DNA from: an uncultured Lachnospiraceae bacterium
Lineage (GTDB): Bacteria > Bacillota > Clostridia > Lachnospirales > Lachnospiraceae
Length of the DNA stretch: 50,028 nucleotides
NCBI GenBank assembly: GCA_946549035.1
Contig: CAMNQH010000021.1
Coordinates: forward strand, 1 to 50,028
Direction: 5' to 3'
Part shown: piece by piece, positions 41,111 to 49,830 of the stretch
How the letters are laid out: each line of letters opens with the position of its first letter
Position numbering within the stretch: the stretch's first letter is position 1
Made by a program: the position numbers and the translations under genes
The notes under the pieces: generated by a model
Told to the model about the DNA's origin: nothing
What the model saw: only the letters and a program-made list of their open reading frames with translations
Database searches by the model: none

Positions 41111-43381
41111 ATGGACTTTGAAATGGTAACCCAACAGACGGTGCCGGATCATTTTGATACGAACATGGTCCTCTACTATGTATTGGAGGGAGAGGTGCAG
41201 ATTACGGTAAGCGGTATGACCAGGGTGCTAAGAAGCCGGGATTTTTTTCTGGTGAATGCCTGTAGGCACCATGCTTACGAGGAAATATTTGATGCATTGA
41301 CTATTCGGTTTGAAATCAGCATTCCGGAATTATTTCGATATTATGATATGCAGGGAATGGAATTTTGCTGTGATTCCACACAGGGAGCCAGGGGATATTG
41401 CCGATCCTTCCGGCGGCTGCTGGAATCATGTGTTGAGATATATTATGAAAAAAACGCAGGGAATGGTTCGTCTTTAATAAGGCTCAATGGTATCTATTAT
41501 CAGATACTAGAGAGCCTTATTACTTATTTTGCCCGTCATATTGTGGAGTATCGGCCGCAGGAGCAGAGCCTGGGAGAAATACGGATGAATGAGGTGGTCA
41601 GTTATATTCATGCAAATTACAAGCGGCGTATTACGCTGCTGGATTTGTCCCGGAAGATGCAGTTGTCCAGCGCCTACGTTTCCCGATATATTAAAAAGCA
41701 CTTGGGAAAAACGTTTCGGGACTACACCGTGGAGGTCCGGTTGAATTATGCCATGGAGGATTTAAAGAAATCGAAAAAAACAATGGGAAGGATTGCCCTG
41801 GAAAATGGGTTTCCCAATCAGTCCTCCTTCCAAAAAGCATTTCAGCGCTACTATCATAAGCCTCCGAATTTTTACCGGGAGGAATGCATATCCGGGTTAA
41901 AGCCAGTGGGAGAAGAGGAGGCTCGCTTAGTAGAACTGGAATACCGTCTACTTCATTATCTGGAAGAGAGAAGAGATCAGCTCCAGGAAGAGGAAGAGTA
42001 TTTGGAACCTTTGGATGCAGATACGTTATATGGAAGAGAGCTGCCAGAAACCTGGTGCAAAATGATGAATCTGGGAAGCGCCGCTGCGCTGCTTTCTGAT
42101 GGAGTGCAAAAACATTTGTTATTGCTTCAGAAGAAATTGAACGTTCAATATATCAGGCTGTGGGGATTGATGGAAGAAGAATTGTGCCCACATAAAAAGG
42201 GGACGCTGGAGTTTCACAAAGTGGACCAGGCGCTGGATTTTTTGCTTGGCTGTGGATTAAGACCTTATGTGGTGGTGGGAAAAAGAACGTCCCGCTTGGA
42301 GGCGATAGCCGCTCATTTTGTAGAACGATATGGACAAAAGGAAGTAGCCAGGTGGTACTTTGAACAATGGTGTGATCCTGTGATGTTTCCTCAGGGGGCT
42401 CCGGAAGCATATTTTAAAGCCTTTGAAGGGGTTGCTTTGACTATGAAACAGGCGGCGCCGGAAGTAAAAGTAGGAGGCGCTTACGATGGGAGAAACGCCG
42501 ACATCGACTATTATCGAATGATATCGGAATGGAGTGTGCGGGAGCGCCAGCCGGATTTTATTTCACTTTATTGCTGGGACATTCAGGCAAAAGGAAAATA
42601 CAATTTCGGTGAAGAGGGATATTTGACCTCATTTCTGATGGAACGCAGACAGTTTATGCAGGAATGGGGAATGAATGTGCCTATGTATCTGGGAGAATGG
42701 AGCCTGACGGGCAGCAGCCCCAATATGTTAAACGACAGTAGCTTTAAAGGGGCCTATATGATGAAAAACATGATGGAGCTATGTTTTCAGACGGAGATGG
42801 CCGGCTATTGGCTTGGAACGGATTTGGCCCAGAAGAATCAGGGAAGCAGAGAGCTGCTGAGAGGCGGCGGAGGGCTGATCTCAGATCAAGGTATTTGTAA
42901 GCCGTCTTTTTACGCCATGGAATTTATGGGATGCTTAAGGGGCCGTCTTTTGGGCAGGACGGAACATGTTATGGTTGCCATGGAGAACTATGATGCTTAT
43001 ACCATCGTCTGCCATAATTACAAACATCCCGGCATTCATTGGGAGGTATTGGAGGGAGGGGATTTGAATATTAAGCGGCTGCCCCTCTTTTTTCCAAATG
43101 AAGACGGGTTTCGGGGAAATGTAACCATTCATCATGTAAAAAACGGCCGTTATAGAGTGAGGACCAAAAGTGTCAGCCGCAGCAACGGCAGCGTTCAGGA
43201 TGAATGGCTGAAAATGGGACTTTCGGAAGAGCTGGAAGAGCAGGACATAGAGTATTTGCATCAGATTTGCATTCCCAAGGTTTCGGTCAGGGAGCATCAG
43301 GTGGACAACCAGACTCTGGAATTGGGCCTGTCTTTGAAAGCCCATGAGATTCAGTGTATCCAGATTTACCGGAGAGTGTAA
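41111..43381 (+). CDS. AraC-family regulator fused to a GH39-like glycosidase domain
   Basis: A 756-aa fusion. An N-terminal cupin-like sensor covers ~1-135 (YYVLEGEVQITVSG). The AraC double helix-turn-helix covers ~160-262 (LLDLSRKMQLSSAYVSRYIKK, then RIALENGFPNQSSFQKAFQRYY). A C-terminal ~470-residue beta-xylosidase-like TIM barrel plus beta domain follows. The GH39 acid/base phrase, normally WNEP, reads WCDP here (Asp422). The nucleophile region keeps Glu529 (YLGEWSLTGSSP). The barrel may therefore bind rather than cut sugar and act as a sensor for the DNA-binding part. Start ATG 41111 has AGAAGGA 8 nt upstream; TTG 41093 is an alternative. The ThuA-like gene follows. No transporter or glycosidase operon is adjacent. 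Confidence 0.87.
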   Translation: MDFEMVTQQTVPDHFDTNMVLYYVLEGEVQITVSGMTRVLRSRDFFLVNACRHHAYEEIFDALTIRFEISIPELFRYYDMQGMEFCCDSTQGARGYCRSFRRLLESCVEIYYEKNAGNGSSLIRLNGIYYQILESLITYFARHIVEYRPQEQSLGEIRMNEVVSYIHANYKRRITLLDLSRKMQLSSAYVSRYIKKHLGKTFRDYTVEVRLNYAMEDLKKSKKTMGRIALENGFPNQSSFQKAFQRYYHKPPNFYREECISGLKPVGEEEARLVELEYRLLHYLEERRDQLQEEEEYLEPLDADTLYGRELPETWCKMMNLGSAAALLSDGVQKHLLLLQKKLNVQYIRLWGLMEEELCPHKKGTLEFHKVDQALDFLLGCGLRPYVVVGKRTSRLEAIAAHFVERYGQKEVARWYFEQWCDPVMFPQGAPEAYFKAFEGVALTMKQAAPEVKVGGAYDGRNADIDYYRMISEWSVRERQPDFISLYCWDIQAKGKYNFGEEGYLTSFLMERRQFMQEWGMNVPMYLGEWSLTGSSPNMLNDSSFKGAYMMKNMMELCFQTEMAGYWLGTDLAQKNQGSRELLRGGGGLISDQGICKPSFYAMEFMGCLRGRLLGRTEHVMVAMENYDAYTIVCHNYKHPGIHWEVLEGGDLNIKRLPLFFPNEDGFRGNVTIHHVKNGRYRVRTKSVSRSNGSVQDEWLKMGLSEELEEQDIEYLHQICIPKVSVREHQVDNQTLELGLSLKAHEIQCIQIYRRV

Positions 43382-43407
43382 TAGAAGGGTCAGTATTCAT
43401 TACTGTC

Positions 43408-43437
43408 TTGCTTTTTTTCGGAAAACAGGTGTATAGT
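43408..43437 (+). promoter_or_regulatory. Probable sigma-A promoter of the ThuA-like gene
   Basis: TTGCTT (43408-43413) and TATAGT (43432-43437) are 18 bp apart, 54 bp before the start codon. Confidence 0.5.
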
Positions 43438-43491
43438 AGATAAGTGCGAAACAAAGCAGAATGGAAAATGAAAAAGAAAGGTGAGAATTGT

Positions 43492-44298
43492 ATGATACGT
43501 GTCACAATTTGGTATGAATATGTGCAAGAGTCAGGAGAACTGAAAGAGGAATTTTTGCCTGAGGATATGACGAAGGAGCAAAAACAAGGATTTCAGGAAT
43601 TTGTAAAGAATATATCGGAACGAATCCGGAGCGTTTATCCTCAGGGGGTTATGGGCACTATTGCCCAGCATTTGGAGTCTTGTGACGATATGCAGGTTAC
43701 CAGCGTCAATATGTATATGCCGGAGTACGGTTTGCCGGATAAGCTGTTAAATGAAACAGATGTATTGATTTGGTGGGCTCACGTGGCTCACGACGCTATT
43801 CCGGATAAGCTGGCAGAAAAAATCCGGGATCGGGTGCTGAAAGGCATGGGCTTTATTCCGCTGCACTCGGCTCATCCCTGTAAGCCCCTAAGAGCCCTGC
43901 TTGGGACTTCTGGAAGCTTACGATGGAGGGAAGGTGATTTTTGCCGCGTTTGGAATATCAATCCTACTCATCCTATTGCCCAGGGAATTCCGGAAAGCTT
44001 TGAGCTGGAAGAGGAGGAGATGTACGGCGAATTTTTCGATATTCCCAAGCCAGATGATTTGTTGTTTTTAAGCTGGTATCGAGGGGGAGAAGTATTTCGC
44101 AGCGGCTGCATCTGGAACCGGGGGTATGGAAAGATATTTTATTTTCAGCCAGGACATGAAACCAGCCCCTCCTACCATAACCCTTACGTGAAGAAGATTA
44201 TTGAGAATGCAGTCCGCTGGGCGGCTCCGGTGATGTGGCGGGAAAATCTGGATTGTCCCAATGTATTAGAAGCCCCAGAGGATAAGTACCGGAACTAA
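43492..44298 (+). CDS. ThuA-domain protein (trehalose-utilisation type)
   Basis: A 268-aa soluble protein with the ThuA glutamine-amidotransferase-like fold (PF06283). Features are VTIWYEYVQE, LNETDVLIWWAHVAHDAI, GMGFIPLHSAHPCKPLRALLG, NPTHPIAQGIPESFELEEEEMYGE and GKIFYFQPGHETSPSY. ThuA proteins are linked to disaccharide use in rhizobia, where a keto-sugar reaction has been proposed; enzymology is thin. Start ATG 43492 has AAAGGTGAG 8 nt upstream. It lies after the AraC-GH39 gene but has its own promoter. A sugar-related role controlled by that regulator is an inference. Confidence 0.87.
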   Translation: MIRVTIWYEYVQESGELKEEFLPEDMTKEQKQGFQEFVKNISERIRSVYPQGVMGTIAQHLESCDDMQVTSVNMYMPEYGLPDKLLNETDVLIWWAHVAHDAIPDKLAEKIRDRVLKGMGFIPLHSAHPCKPLRALLGTSGSLRWREGDFCRVWNINPTHPIAQGIPESFELEEEEMYGEFFDIPKPDDLLFLSWYRGGEVFRSGCIWNRGYGKIFYFQPGHETSPSYHNPYVKKIIENAVRWAAPVMWRENLDCPNVLEAPEDKYRN

Positions 44299-44347
44299 CG
44301 CTTATGGGACCGTTTTGCAAAATATAGGAAGAAAATGTACTTTCCTC

Positions 44348-44376
44348 TTGTAATGTGCGGGTTTTTCGTGTATCTT
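44348..44376 (+). promoter_or_regulatory. Possible sigma-A promoter upstream of rarA
   Basis: TTGTAA (44348-44353) and TATCTT (44371-44376) are 17 bp apart. The rest of the 44299-44501 gap is A/T-rich with no other clear signal. Confidence 0.4.
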
Positions 44377-44501
44377 AAATAAGGATGGTTGAAGGATACA
44401 TATTGATTTCTGTCATTTTTAAATGGAAATATCAAGAATTATATGAGAAATCAAATATATTTTGCAAGATTTTGTCGTAAATTATGCAAAAGGAGAATCG
44501 T

Positions 44502-45830
44502 ATGGATTTGTTTGATTACATGCGTCAGCAGAATATGGAAAAAGAGTCCCCCTTGGCCAGCCGGCTGCGTCCTGTAAAGCTTGAGGAAGTGGTAGGGCAG
44601 CAGCATATTATCGGAAAAGATAAGCTCCTCTATCGAGCAATTTTGGCGGACAAATTAAGCTCCATTATTTTTTACGGGCCGCCGGGAACAGGGAAAACAA
44701 CCCTGGCCAAGGTGATTGCCAATACCACAAGCGCCTTATTCACCCAGTTGAACGCCACGGCGGCGGGGAAAAAGGATATGGAAGAAGTGGTGGCTCAGGC
44801 GAAGAATAACAGCGGCATGTACGGGAAGAAGACGATTTTATTTGTGGACGAAATTCACCGCTTTCATAAGGGGCAGCAGGATTATCTTCTGCCTTTTGTA
44901 GAGGACGGCACGATTATTTTAATTGGAGCTACTACAGAGAATCCCTATTTTGAAGTAAACGGGGCTTTGTTGTCCCGGTCTGTGATTTTTGAGTTGAAAT
45001 CTCTGGAGAAAGAAGATATTAAAGTACTGCTGCTTCGGGCGGTAGAGGATCAGGAGCGGGGGATGGGAGCTTATGGCGCGCAGCTGGAGGAGGAAGCTTT
45101 GGATTTTCTAGCGGACGCGGCCAACGGGGATGCCAGAGCCGCCCTGACTGCCGTGGAGCTTGGGGTTTTGACCACGCCGAGAAGTCCGGATGGAATTATT
45201 CATATTACGTTGGAGGTGGCCTCTGAATGCATTCAGAAACGCGTGGTGCGGTATGACAAGTCCGGAGACAATCACTACGATACGGTTTCGGCCTTTATCA
45301 AAAGTATGCGGGGATCGGATCCGGATGCGGCGGTGTATTATCTGGCGCGGATGCTGTATGCAGGGGAAGATATCAAATTCATTGCCCGCCGGATTATGAT
45401 TTGCGCTTCGGAGGATGTGGGAAATGCAGATCCCAATGCTTTGGTTGTGGCGGTAAACGCCTGCCTGGCAGTGGAACGGGTGGGAATGCCGGAGGCTCAG
45501 TTGATTTTGTCCCAGGCTGTTATTTATGTGGCCAGCGCGCCGAAAAGCAATGCCTGTACCGAAGCCATAGGCCGCGCCATGGAAGCGGTAAAGCATACGG
45601 TGACGGCTCCCGTTCCCAACCATTTGATGGACGCCCATTACAAGGGGGCAGGGAAGCTGGGGCACGGCCTGAATTACCAGTATGCTCATGTGTTTCCCAA
45701 TCATTATGTAAAACAGCAGTATCTTCCCGACGGTTTGGAGGACTCCCGGTTTTACGAACCTACAGAACAGGGATATGAGAAACAGATCAAAGACTGGCTT
45801 GATTTTTTAAAGCAGGAGTGTGAAACGTAA
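44502..45830 (+). CDS. rarA: Replication-associated recombination protein A (RarA/MgsA)
   Basis: A 442-aa AAA+ ATPase that acts at stalled replication forks. It has Walker A GPPGTGKTT (~55-63), Walker B FVDEIHRF, sensor 1 GATTENPYFEVN and the arginine finger region LLSRSVIFELK. The C-terminal helical tetramerisation part shows ASEDVGNADPNALVVAVNA and the family ending HYKGAGKLGHGLNYQYAHVFPNHYVKQQYLP. Start ATG 44502 has AAAGGAG 6 nt upstream; ATG 44484 is in frame but lacks a site. It is followed 55 nt later by the aminotransferase gene. Confidence 0.95.
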   Translation: MDLFDYMRQQNMEKESPLASRLRPVKLEEVVGQQHIIGKDKLLYRAILADKLSSIIFYGPPGTGKTTLAKVIANTTSALFTQLNATAAGKKDMEEVVAQAKNNSGMYGKKTILFVDEIHRFHKGQQDYLLPFVEDGTIILIGATTENPYFEVNGALLSRSVIFELKSLEKEDIKVLLLRAVEDQERGMGAYGAQLEEEALDFLADAANGDARAALTAVELGVLTTPRSPDGIIHITLEVASECIQKRVVRYDKSGDNHYDTVSAFIKSMRGSDPDAAVYYLARMLYAGEDIKFIARRIMICASEDVGNADPNALVVAVNACLAVERVGMPEAQLILSQAVIYVASAPKSNACTEAIGRAMEAVKHTVTAPVPNHLMDAHYKGAGKLGHGLNYQYAHVFPNHYVKQQYLPDGLEDSRFYEPTEQGYEKQIKDWLDFLKQECET

Positions 45831-45885
45831 GTGCAGAAATCTGATTGTACTGGAATTGAGAAAAAGGAAACGGAGGAAGTGAAAT

Positions 45886-47178
45886 ATGCAGTCTTATCAG
45901 GAAATGACAAAAGAAGAATTGCTTCAGGAGAAGGCAAAATTGGAATCCGCGTATAAGAAATTTCAAAGGAGCGGCCTGCAGCTTGATATGTCCAGAGGAA
46001 AACCTTCTCAGGAACAGTTGGATCTTTCTATGGGCATGATGGACGTACTGAACAGTGATACCGATTTAAAATGCGAAGAGGGAATTGACTGTCGCAATTA
46101 CGGGGTGTTAGACGGGATCCAGGAAGCAAAGGTTTTGCTTGGAGATATGATTGAATGCCATCCGGATAATATTATTATTTATGGAAATTCCAGTCTGAAT
46201 GTGATGTACGATACCATCTCCCGCTCTATAACCCACGGCGTTATGGGGAATACCCCCTGGTGTAAGCTGGATAAAGTAAAATTCCTCTGTCCGGTGCCGG
46301 GGTATGACAGGCATTTTGCCATTACGGAATATTTCGGGATAGAGATGATTAATGTGCCCATGCTGTCCACCGGGCCGGATATGGATTTGGTGGAAGAATT
46401 AGTGAGCCAGGACGAAGCTATTAAGGGAATCTGGTGCGTACCGAAATATTCCAATCCTCAGGGAATTACTTATTCTGACGAGACGGTACGGCGCTTTGCA
46501 AGACTTAAGCCTGCGGCGAAGGATTTCCGTATCTACTGGGACAATGCATATGGCATTCATCATTTGTATGATATTGATCAGGATAACCTGGTGGAAATTA
46601 TGGCGGAGTGTAAAAGAGCAGGGAATCCGGATATGGTATATAAATTCTGCTCTACCTCTAAGATTACGTTTTCCGGTTCCGGGATTGCGGCTCTGGCGGC
46701 TTCTTTGAATAACCTGGATGAAATTAAGACGCAGCTTAAGATTGCAACGATTGGACATGATAAAGTAAACCAGCTGCGCCATGTAAGATTTTTTAAGGAC
46801 ATTTATGGGATGACAGAGCATATGCGCCGCCATGCGGATATCCTGCGGCCCAAGTTTGAGATGATTTTGGATACCTTTGACCGGGAATTTGCAGACAAGG
46901 GAATAGGGAGCTGGATTCGTCCCAAAGGCGGGTATTTTATTTGTTTTGAGGCGTTAGAAGGATGTGCAAAAGCCATTGTATCCAAGGCTAAAAAAGCAGG
47001 CATGGCTATGACTCCGGCAGGCGCTCCCTTCCCTTATGGAAAGGATCCCAAGGATTCTGTGATTCGAATTGCGCCTACGTATCCTACCTTAGAAGATTTG
47101 AAGCTGGCTACGGAAATTTTTGTAGTTTGCGTTAAGCTGGTGAGTATTGAAAAGATTCTTGCCTCTCAAAGCAGCTAA
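45886..47178 (+). CDS. Aspartate aminotransferase-like PLP enzyme (subgroup Ic)
   Basis: A 430-aa fold-type I aminotransferase of the PF12897 group. It has LDMSRGKPSQEQLDLS near the N-terminus, the substrate and PLP-binding phrases YGNSSLNVMYDTIS, WCVPKYSNPQGITYSDET and YWDNAYGIHHLY, and the PLP lysine in STSKITFSGSG. It ends with the Arg-containing PKGGYFICFE and a FPYGKDPKDSVIRIAPTYP tail. Close relatives were described as aspartate/2-oxoglutarate aminotransferases; the substrate here is inferred from family. AAACGGAGGAAG precedes ATG 45886. It is probably the second gene after rarA. Confidence 0.9.
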   Translation: MQSYQEMTKEELLQEKAKLESAYKKFQRSGLQLDMSRGKPSQEQLDLSMGMMDVLNSDTDLKCEEGIDCRNYGVLDGIQEAKVLLGDMIECHPDNIIIYGNSSLNVMYDTISRSITHGVMGNTPWCKLDKVKFLCPVPGYDRHFAITEYFGIEMINVPMLSTGPDMDLVEELVSQDEAIKGIWCVPKYSNPQGITYSDETVRRFARLKPAAKDFRIYWDNAYGIHHLYDIDQDNLVEIMAECKRAGNPDMVYKFCSTSKITFSGSGIAALAASLNNLDEIKTQLKIATIGHDKVNQLRHVRFFKDIYGMTEHMRRHADILRPKFEMILDTFDREFADKGIGSWIRPKGGYFICFEALEGCAKAIVSKAKKAGMAMTPAGAPFPYGKDPKDSVIRIAPTYPTLEDLKLATEIFVVCVKLVSIEKILASQSS

Positions 47179-47285
47179 GAGGAGGGCTTGGATGTCCCAC
47201 CGGAAGCTTGCATACAGGCTTTCGTGCATTATTTATAAAAAATTTATTAATTTCCGCAAATTTTCACCAATTTTGCATGATATTG

Positions 47286-47294
47286 TGATATAAT
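47286..47294 (+). promoter_or_regulatory. Extended -10 promoter candidate for the alarmone synthetase gene
   Basis: TGATATAAT (TGn plus TATAAT) lies 133 bp before the TTG start. No good -35 is present at the right distance. The 47179-47426 gap otherwise holds A/T-rich sequence and no clear terminator. Confidence 0.35.
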
Positions 47295-47426
47295 GGGTGT
47301 AAGTAAGTAAAGTAATGAGTGAAGCGAAAAGAAGTGGAATTCCGTTGAAGTGATATTTTAGGAAGTTTCATCCTTTTTTGCTGGTCGGATGCCAGGCGGC
47401 ATGGACGGGAAAGAAGTTGGTAGGTT

Positions 47427-48155
47427 TTGGATACAAGGATTATTTTTAATGAAGGGATAGACAGCTGGAAAACTGTTATTTTCCTATATAATGCGGCATT
47501 AAAGGAGGTCAACACGAAACTTGAGATTTTGAACGATGAATTCAAACATGTACATCAATATAATCCTATTGAGTACATCAAGTCACGGATGAAATCTCCA
47601 GAGAGCATCGTAAAGAAGCTGAAGCGTAACGGCTATGAAAGTACCATTGAGAATATGGTAAATTATGTGAATGATATTGCAGGAATCCGCATCGTATGTT
47701 CTTTTACTTCTGATATCTATCGGATTGCAGGAATGATTGGCAAGCAGAATGATTTGACGGTGGTATCGGTGAAGGATTATATAAAGAATCCTAAACCCAG
47801 CGGTTATAAAAGTTATCATATGTTGGTGACAGTTCCTATTTTTCTGTCTGACAGTGTAGTGGAGACTAAGGTTGAGATACAGATTCGAACTATCGCTATG
47901 GATTTTTGGGCGAGTTTGGAACATAAGATATACTATAAGTTCGAGGGAAACGCACCGGAATATATCAGCAAGGAACTGCGGGACTGCGCGGGGATTGTTT
48001 CCATGTTAGACGGCAGGATGCTGCAGTTAAATGAGGCCATCCTGGAGGCAAAGCGCAAACAGGAGGAACTGGAACTGGAAGCAAAGAGAATGCTGAAAGA
48101 GCAGCAGAGAATACAACAAAAGGGGGAATTACAGCATGGGGGAAGCCAGGCTTGA
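47427..48155 (+). CDS. Small alarmone (ppGpp/pppGpp) synthetase, RelQ/YjbM type
   Basis: A 242-aa single-domain RelA/SpoT synthetase that makes (p)ppGpp from ATP and GDP/GTP without a hydrolase domain. Motifs are YIKSRMKSPESIVKKLKR, NDIAGIRIVCSF, KDYIKNPKPSGYKSYHMLV and the active-site strand VEIQIRTIAMDFWASLEHKIYYK. The C-terminal ~45 residues are a charged coiled coil (EAKRKQEELELEAKRML), as in tetrameric RelQ. There is no ATG in the N-terminal part. The only candidate start after the in-frame TAG at 47421 is TTG 47427 with a poor ribosome site, which suggests weak or controlled translation. The stop overlaps the following GNAT gene by 20 nt. Confidence 0.9.
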   Translation: MDTRIIFNEGIDSWKTVIFLYNAALKEVNTKLEILNDEFKHVHQYNPIEYIKSRMKSPESIVKKLKRNGYESTIENMVNYVNDIAGIRIVCSFTSDIYRIAGMIGKQNDLTVVSVKDYIKNPKPSGYKSYHMLVTVPIFLSDSVVETKVEIQIRTIAMDFWASLEHKIYYKFEGNAPEYISKELRDCAGIVSMLDGRMLQLNEAILEAKRKQEELELEAKRMLKEQQRIQQKGELQHGGSQA

Positions 48156-48630
48156 GATTCGTTTGGCAAAAGAGGAGGATGTATCTACAATTTTGGGGTT
48201 TGTAAAAGAACTTGCAGAGTATGAGCATATGCTGGACGAGGTGGTTGCCACTGAGGAAATTATGAAGGAATGGATTTTTGAGAAAAAGAAAGCGGAAGTC
48301 CTGATTGGGGAAGAAGAGGGCAAGCCCGTGGGCTTTGCATTATTTTTTCATAATTTCTCAACGTTTCTGGGACGCTCCGGAATCTATCTGGAGGATTTAT
48401 TTGTGAAGCCTGTTTACCGGGGGAAGGGATATGGTAAGGCGCTGCTCCAAAGGCTGGCCCAGATTACGGTAGAACGTGGCTGCGGCAGGCTGGAATGGTG
48501 CTGTCTGGACTGGAATCAGCCCAGCATTGATTTCTATAAATCTCTGGGAGCCGTTCCCTTGGAGGAATGGACGATTTATCGTATGACCGGAGAGACGCTG
48601 CAGGAATTTGGAAGGAAGGACACAAAGTGA
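48136..48630 (+). CDS. GNAT-family N-acetyltransferase
   Basis: A 164-aa acetyltransferase. It opens LEIRLAKEEDVSTILGFVKELA and has the central strand GIYLEDLFVKPVYRG. The acetyl-CoA loop is GKGYGKALLQRLAQI, followed by LEWCCLDWNQPSIDFYKSLGAVPLEEWTIYRM, wording typical of the diamine/thialysine acetyltransferase-like group. The substrate is unknown. Start ATG 48136 has AAGGGGG 8 nt upstream and lies inside the end of the alarmone synthetase gene (20-nt overlap). It overlaps the HAD gene start by 4 nt. Confidence 0.9.
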   Translation: MGEARLEIRLAKEEDVSTILGFVKELAEYEHMLDEVVATEEIMKEWIFEKKKAEVLIGEEEGKPVGFALFFHNFSTFLGRSGIYLEDLFVKPVYRGKGYGKALLQRLAQITVERGCGRLEWCCLDWNQPSIDFYKSLGAVPLEEWTIYRMTGETLQEFGRKDTK

Positions 48631-49283
48631 AAGGGATTTTTTTAGATTATACAGGAACGATTACCCAGGAGGGAGGCCCGGATGTGGCCGCCCTCCTGGA
48701 ACGGCTTTGCGCAGGAAGCAGCTGCAAAGACATGAAATGGCTGTTGCATGAGTGGTGGCGGCTGGTAAAATTATATGAGAATCAAAGCTACAAGGAAGAT
48801 TATCTGACGGAAGATGAGATTGTGGATTTGATTCTGCATAAATGGGAAGATGAGATTGACTTAAAGGAGAATCTTAAGGAGCTTCACGAACTTTGCCGAA
48901 GATATTGGATGTACGCTCCAGTGTATTCCGATGCAATAGAGTTCTTTGAACGTTGTCCCCTGCCGATTTACGTGGTTACCAATAACGGAAGCCAATATGT
49001 AGAAGTCTGCATGGAGCGCAACGGCCTGCATCCGGCGGGAATTATCTGTGGAGATATGGTGCGGGCCTATAAGCCTCACCGGGAGCTCTTTGAAGAAGCT
49101 CTCAGGGTCAGCGGATATGCTCCGAATGAGGTGGTGCATATTGGGGATTCTGTCGCTTCTGATGTGGAAGGAGCCAGATCAGCGGGAATCCGGCCTATTT
49201 TTTTGAACCGGAGCAAAGGGGAAGTTTTGGATGGCATAGAATCTGTCGGTAGTTTATTGGAGGCGTTGGAACGAGTATTGTAA
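48627..49283 (+). CDS. HAD-superfamily hydrolase
   Basis: A 218-aa phosphatase-type HAD protein. Motif I is FLDYTGTIT, where the second Asp of the usual DxD is replaced by Thr (DYTGT). Motif II is the Thr in YVVTNNGSQ, motif III the Lys in RAYKPHRELFEEAL, and motif IV HIGDSVASDVEGARSAG. A helical cap lies between motifs I and II. The missing second Asp is usual in phosphonatase or ATPase branches and is worth noting for substrate prediction. Start GTG 48627 has GGAAGGA 6 nt upstream and overlaps the GNAT stop (GTGA). It is probably co-transcribed with the alarmone synthetase and GNAT. Confidence 0.85.
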   Translation: MKGIFLDYTGTITQEGGPDVAALLERLCAGSSCKDMKWLLHEWWRLVKLYENQSYKEDYLTEDEIVDLILHKWEDEIDLKENLKELHELCRRYWMYAPVYSDAIEFFERCPLPIYVVTNNGSQYVEVCMERNGLHPAGIICGDMVRAYKPHRELFEEALRVSGYAPNEVVHIGDSVASDVEGARSAGIRPIFLNRSKGEVLDGIESVGSLLEALERVL

Positions 49284-49314
49284 AAGAAAAAGTTACTTAA
49301 AGGAGAAGAGAAGG

Positions 49315-49830
49315 ATGATGGAATCAAAGATTGGGATTCGGGCTGTAACAGAAGAAGATATTCCTTTGATCTTAAAGTTAAATAAGGAGAATGTGGAGGT
49401 GCTTTCTCCCATGGACGAAAAAGGAGCCGCATTTTTTAGGAAATGGGCGGAGAAGTTCCTGGTAGCGGAAGTAGACGGCCAATTTGGAGCATTTTTGATC
49501 GCTCTTCGGGAGGGATTGGACTATTGGAGCGAGAATTATAAGTGGTTTTCCTCCAAGTATCCCCAATTCCTTTATATAGACCGAATTGTAATTGACGAGC
49601 CCTACCGGAACTGCGGCTTAGGTCGCAGGCTGTATCAGGTGCTTATGGAACATGCCAAAAATACAAAGGTGCCGGTGGTGACGGCAGAGATTGATACAGA
49701 GCCGGTGTATAATGACGTCAGTTTGAAGTTTCATGCAGCTATGGGGTTTCAGGAGGTTGGGACACAATATGTTCGGGATGGCAAAATTAAGGTGTCGCTG
49801 CAGGCGGCAAAAATAACGGCGTCATTTTAA
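49315..49830 (+). CDS. GNAT-family N-acetyltransferase
   Basis: A 171-aa acetyltransferase. It opens IGIRAVTEEDIPLILKLNKEN, with the strand FLYIDRIVIDEPYRN, the acetyl-CoA loop CGLGRRLYQVLMEHA and the ending VTAEIDTEPVYNDVSLKFHAAMGFQEVGTQ. This wording is close to GNATs annotated as YkwB-like; the substrate is unknown. AAAGGAG and GAAGG lie upstream of ATG 49315 (ATG 49318 is equally possible). It starts 31 nt after the HAD stop, so it is likely the last gene of that operon. The remaining 198 bp of the window hold no gene; a small GGTTC-ACA-GAACC hairpin is at 49928-49940. Confidence 0.88.
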   Translation: MMESKIGIRAVTEEDIPLILKLNKENVEVLSPMDEKGAAFFRKWAEKFLVAEVDGQFGAFLIALREGLDYWSENYKWFSSKYPQFLYIDRIVIDEPYRNCGLGRRLYQVLMEHAKNTKVPVVTAEIDTEPVYNDVSLKFHAAMGFQEVGTQYVRDGKIKVSLQAAKITASF

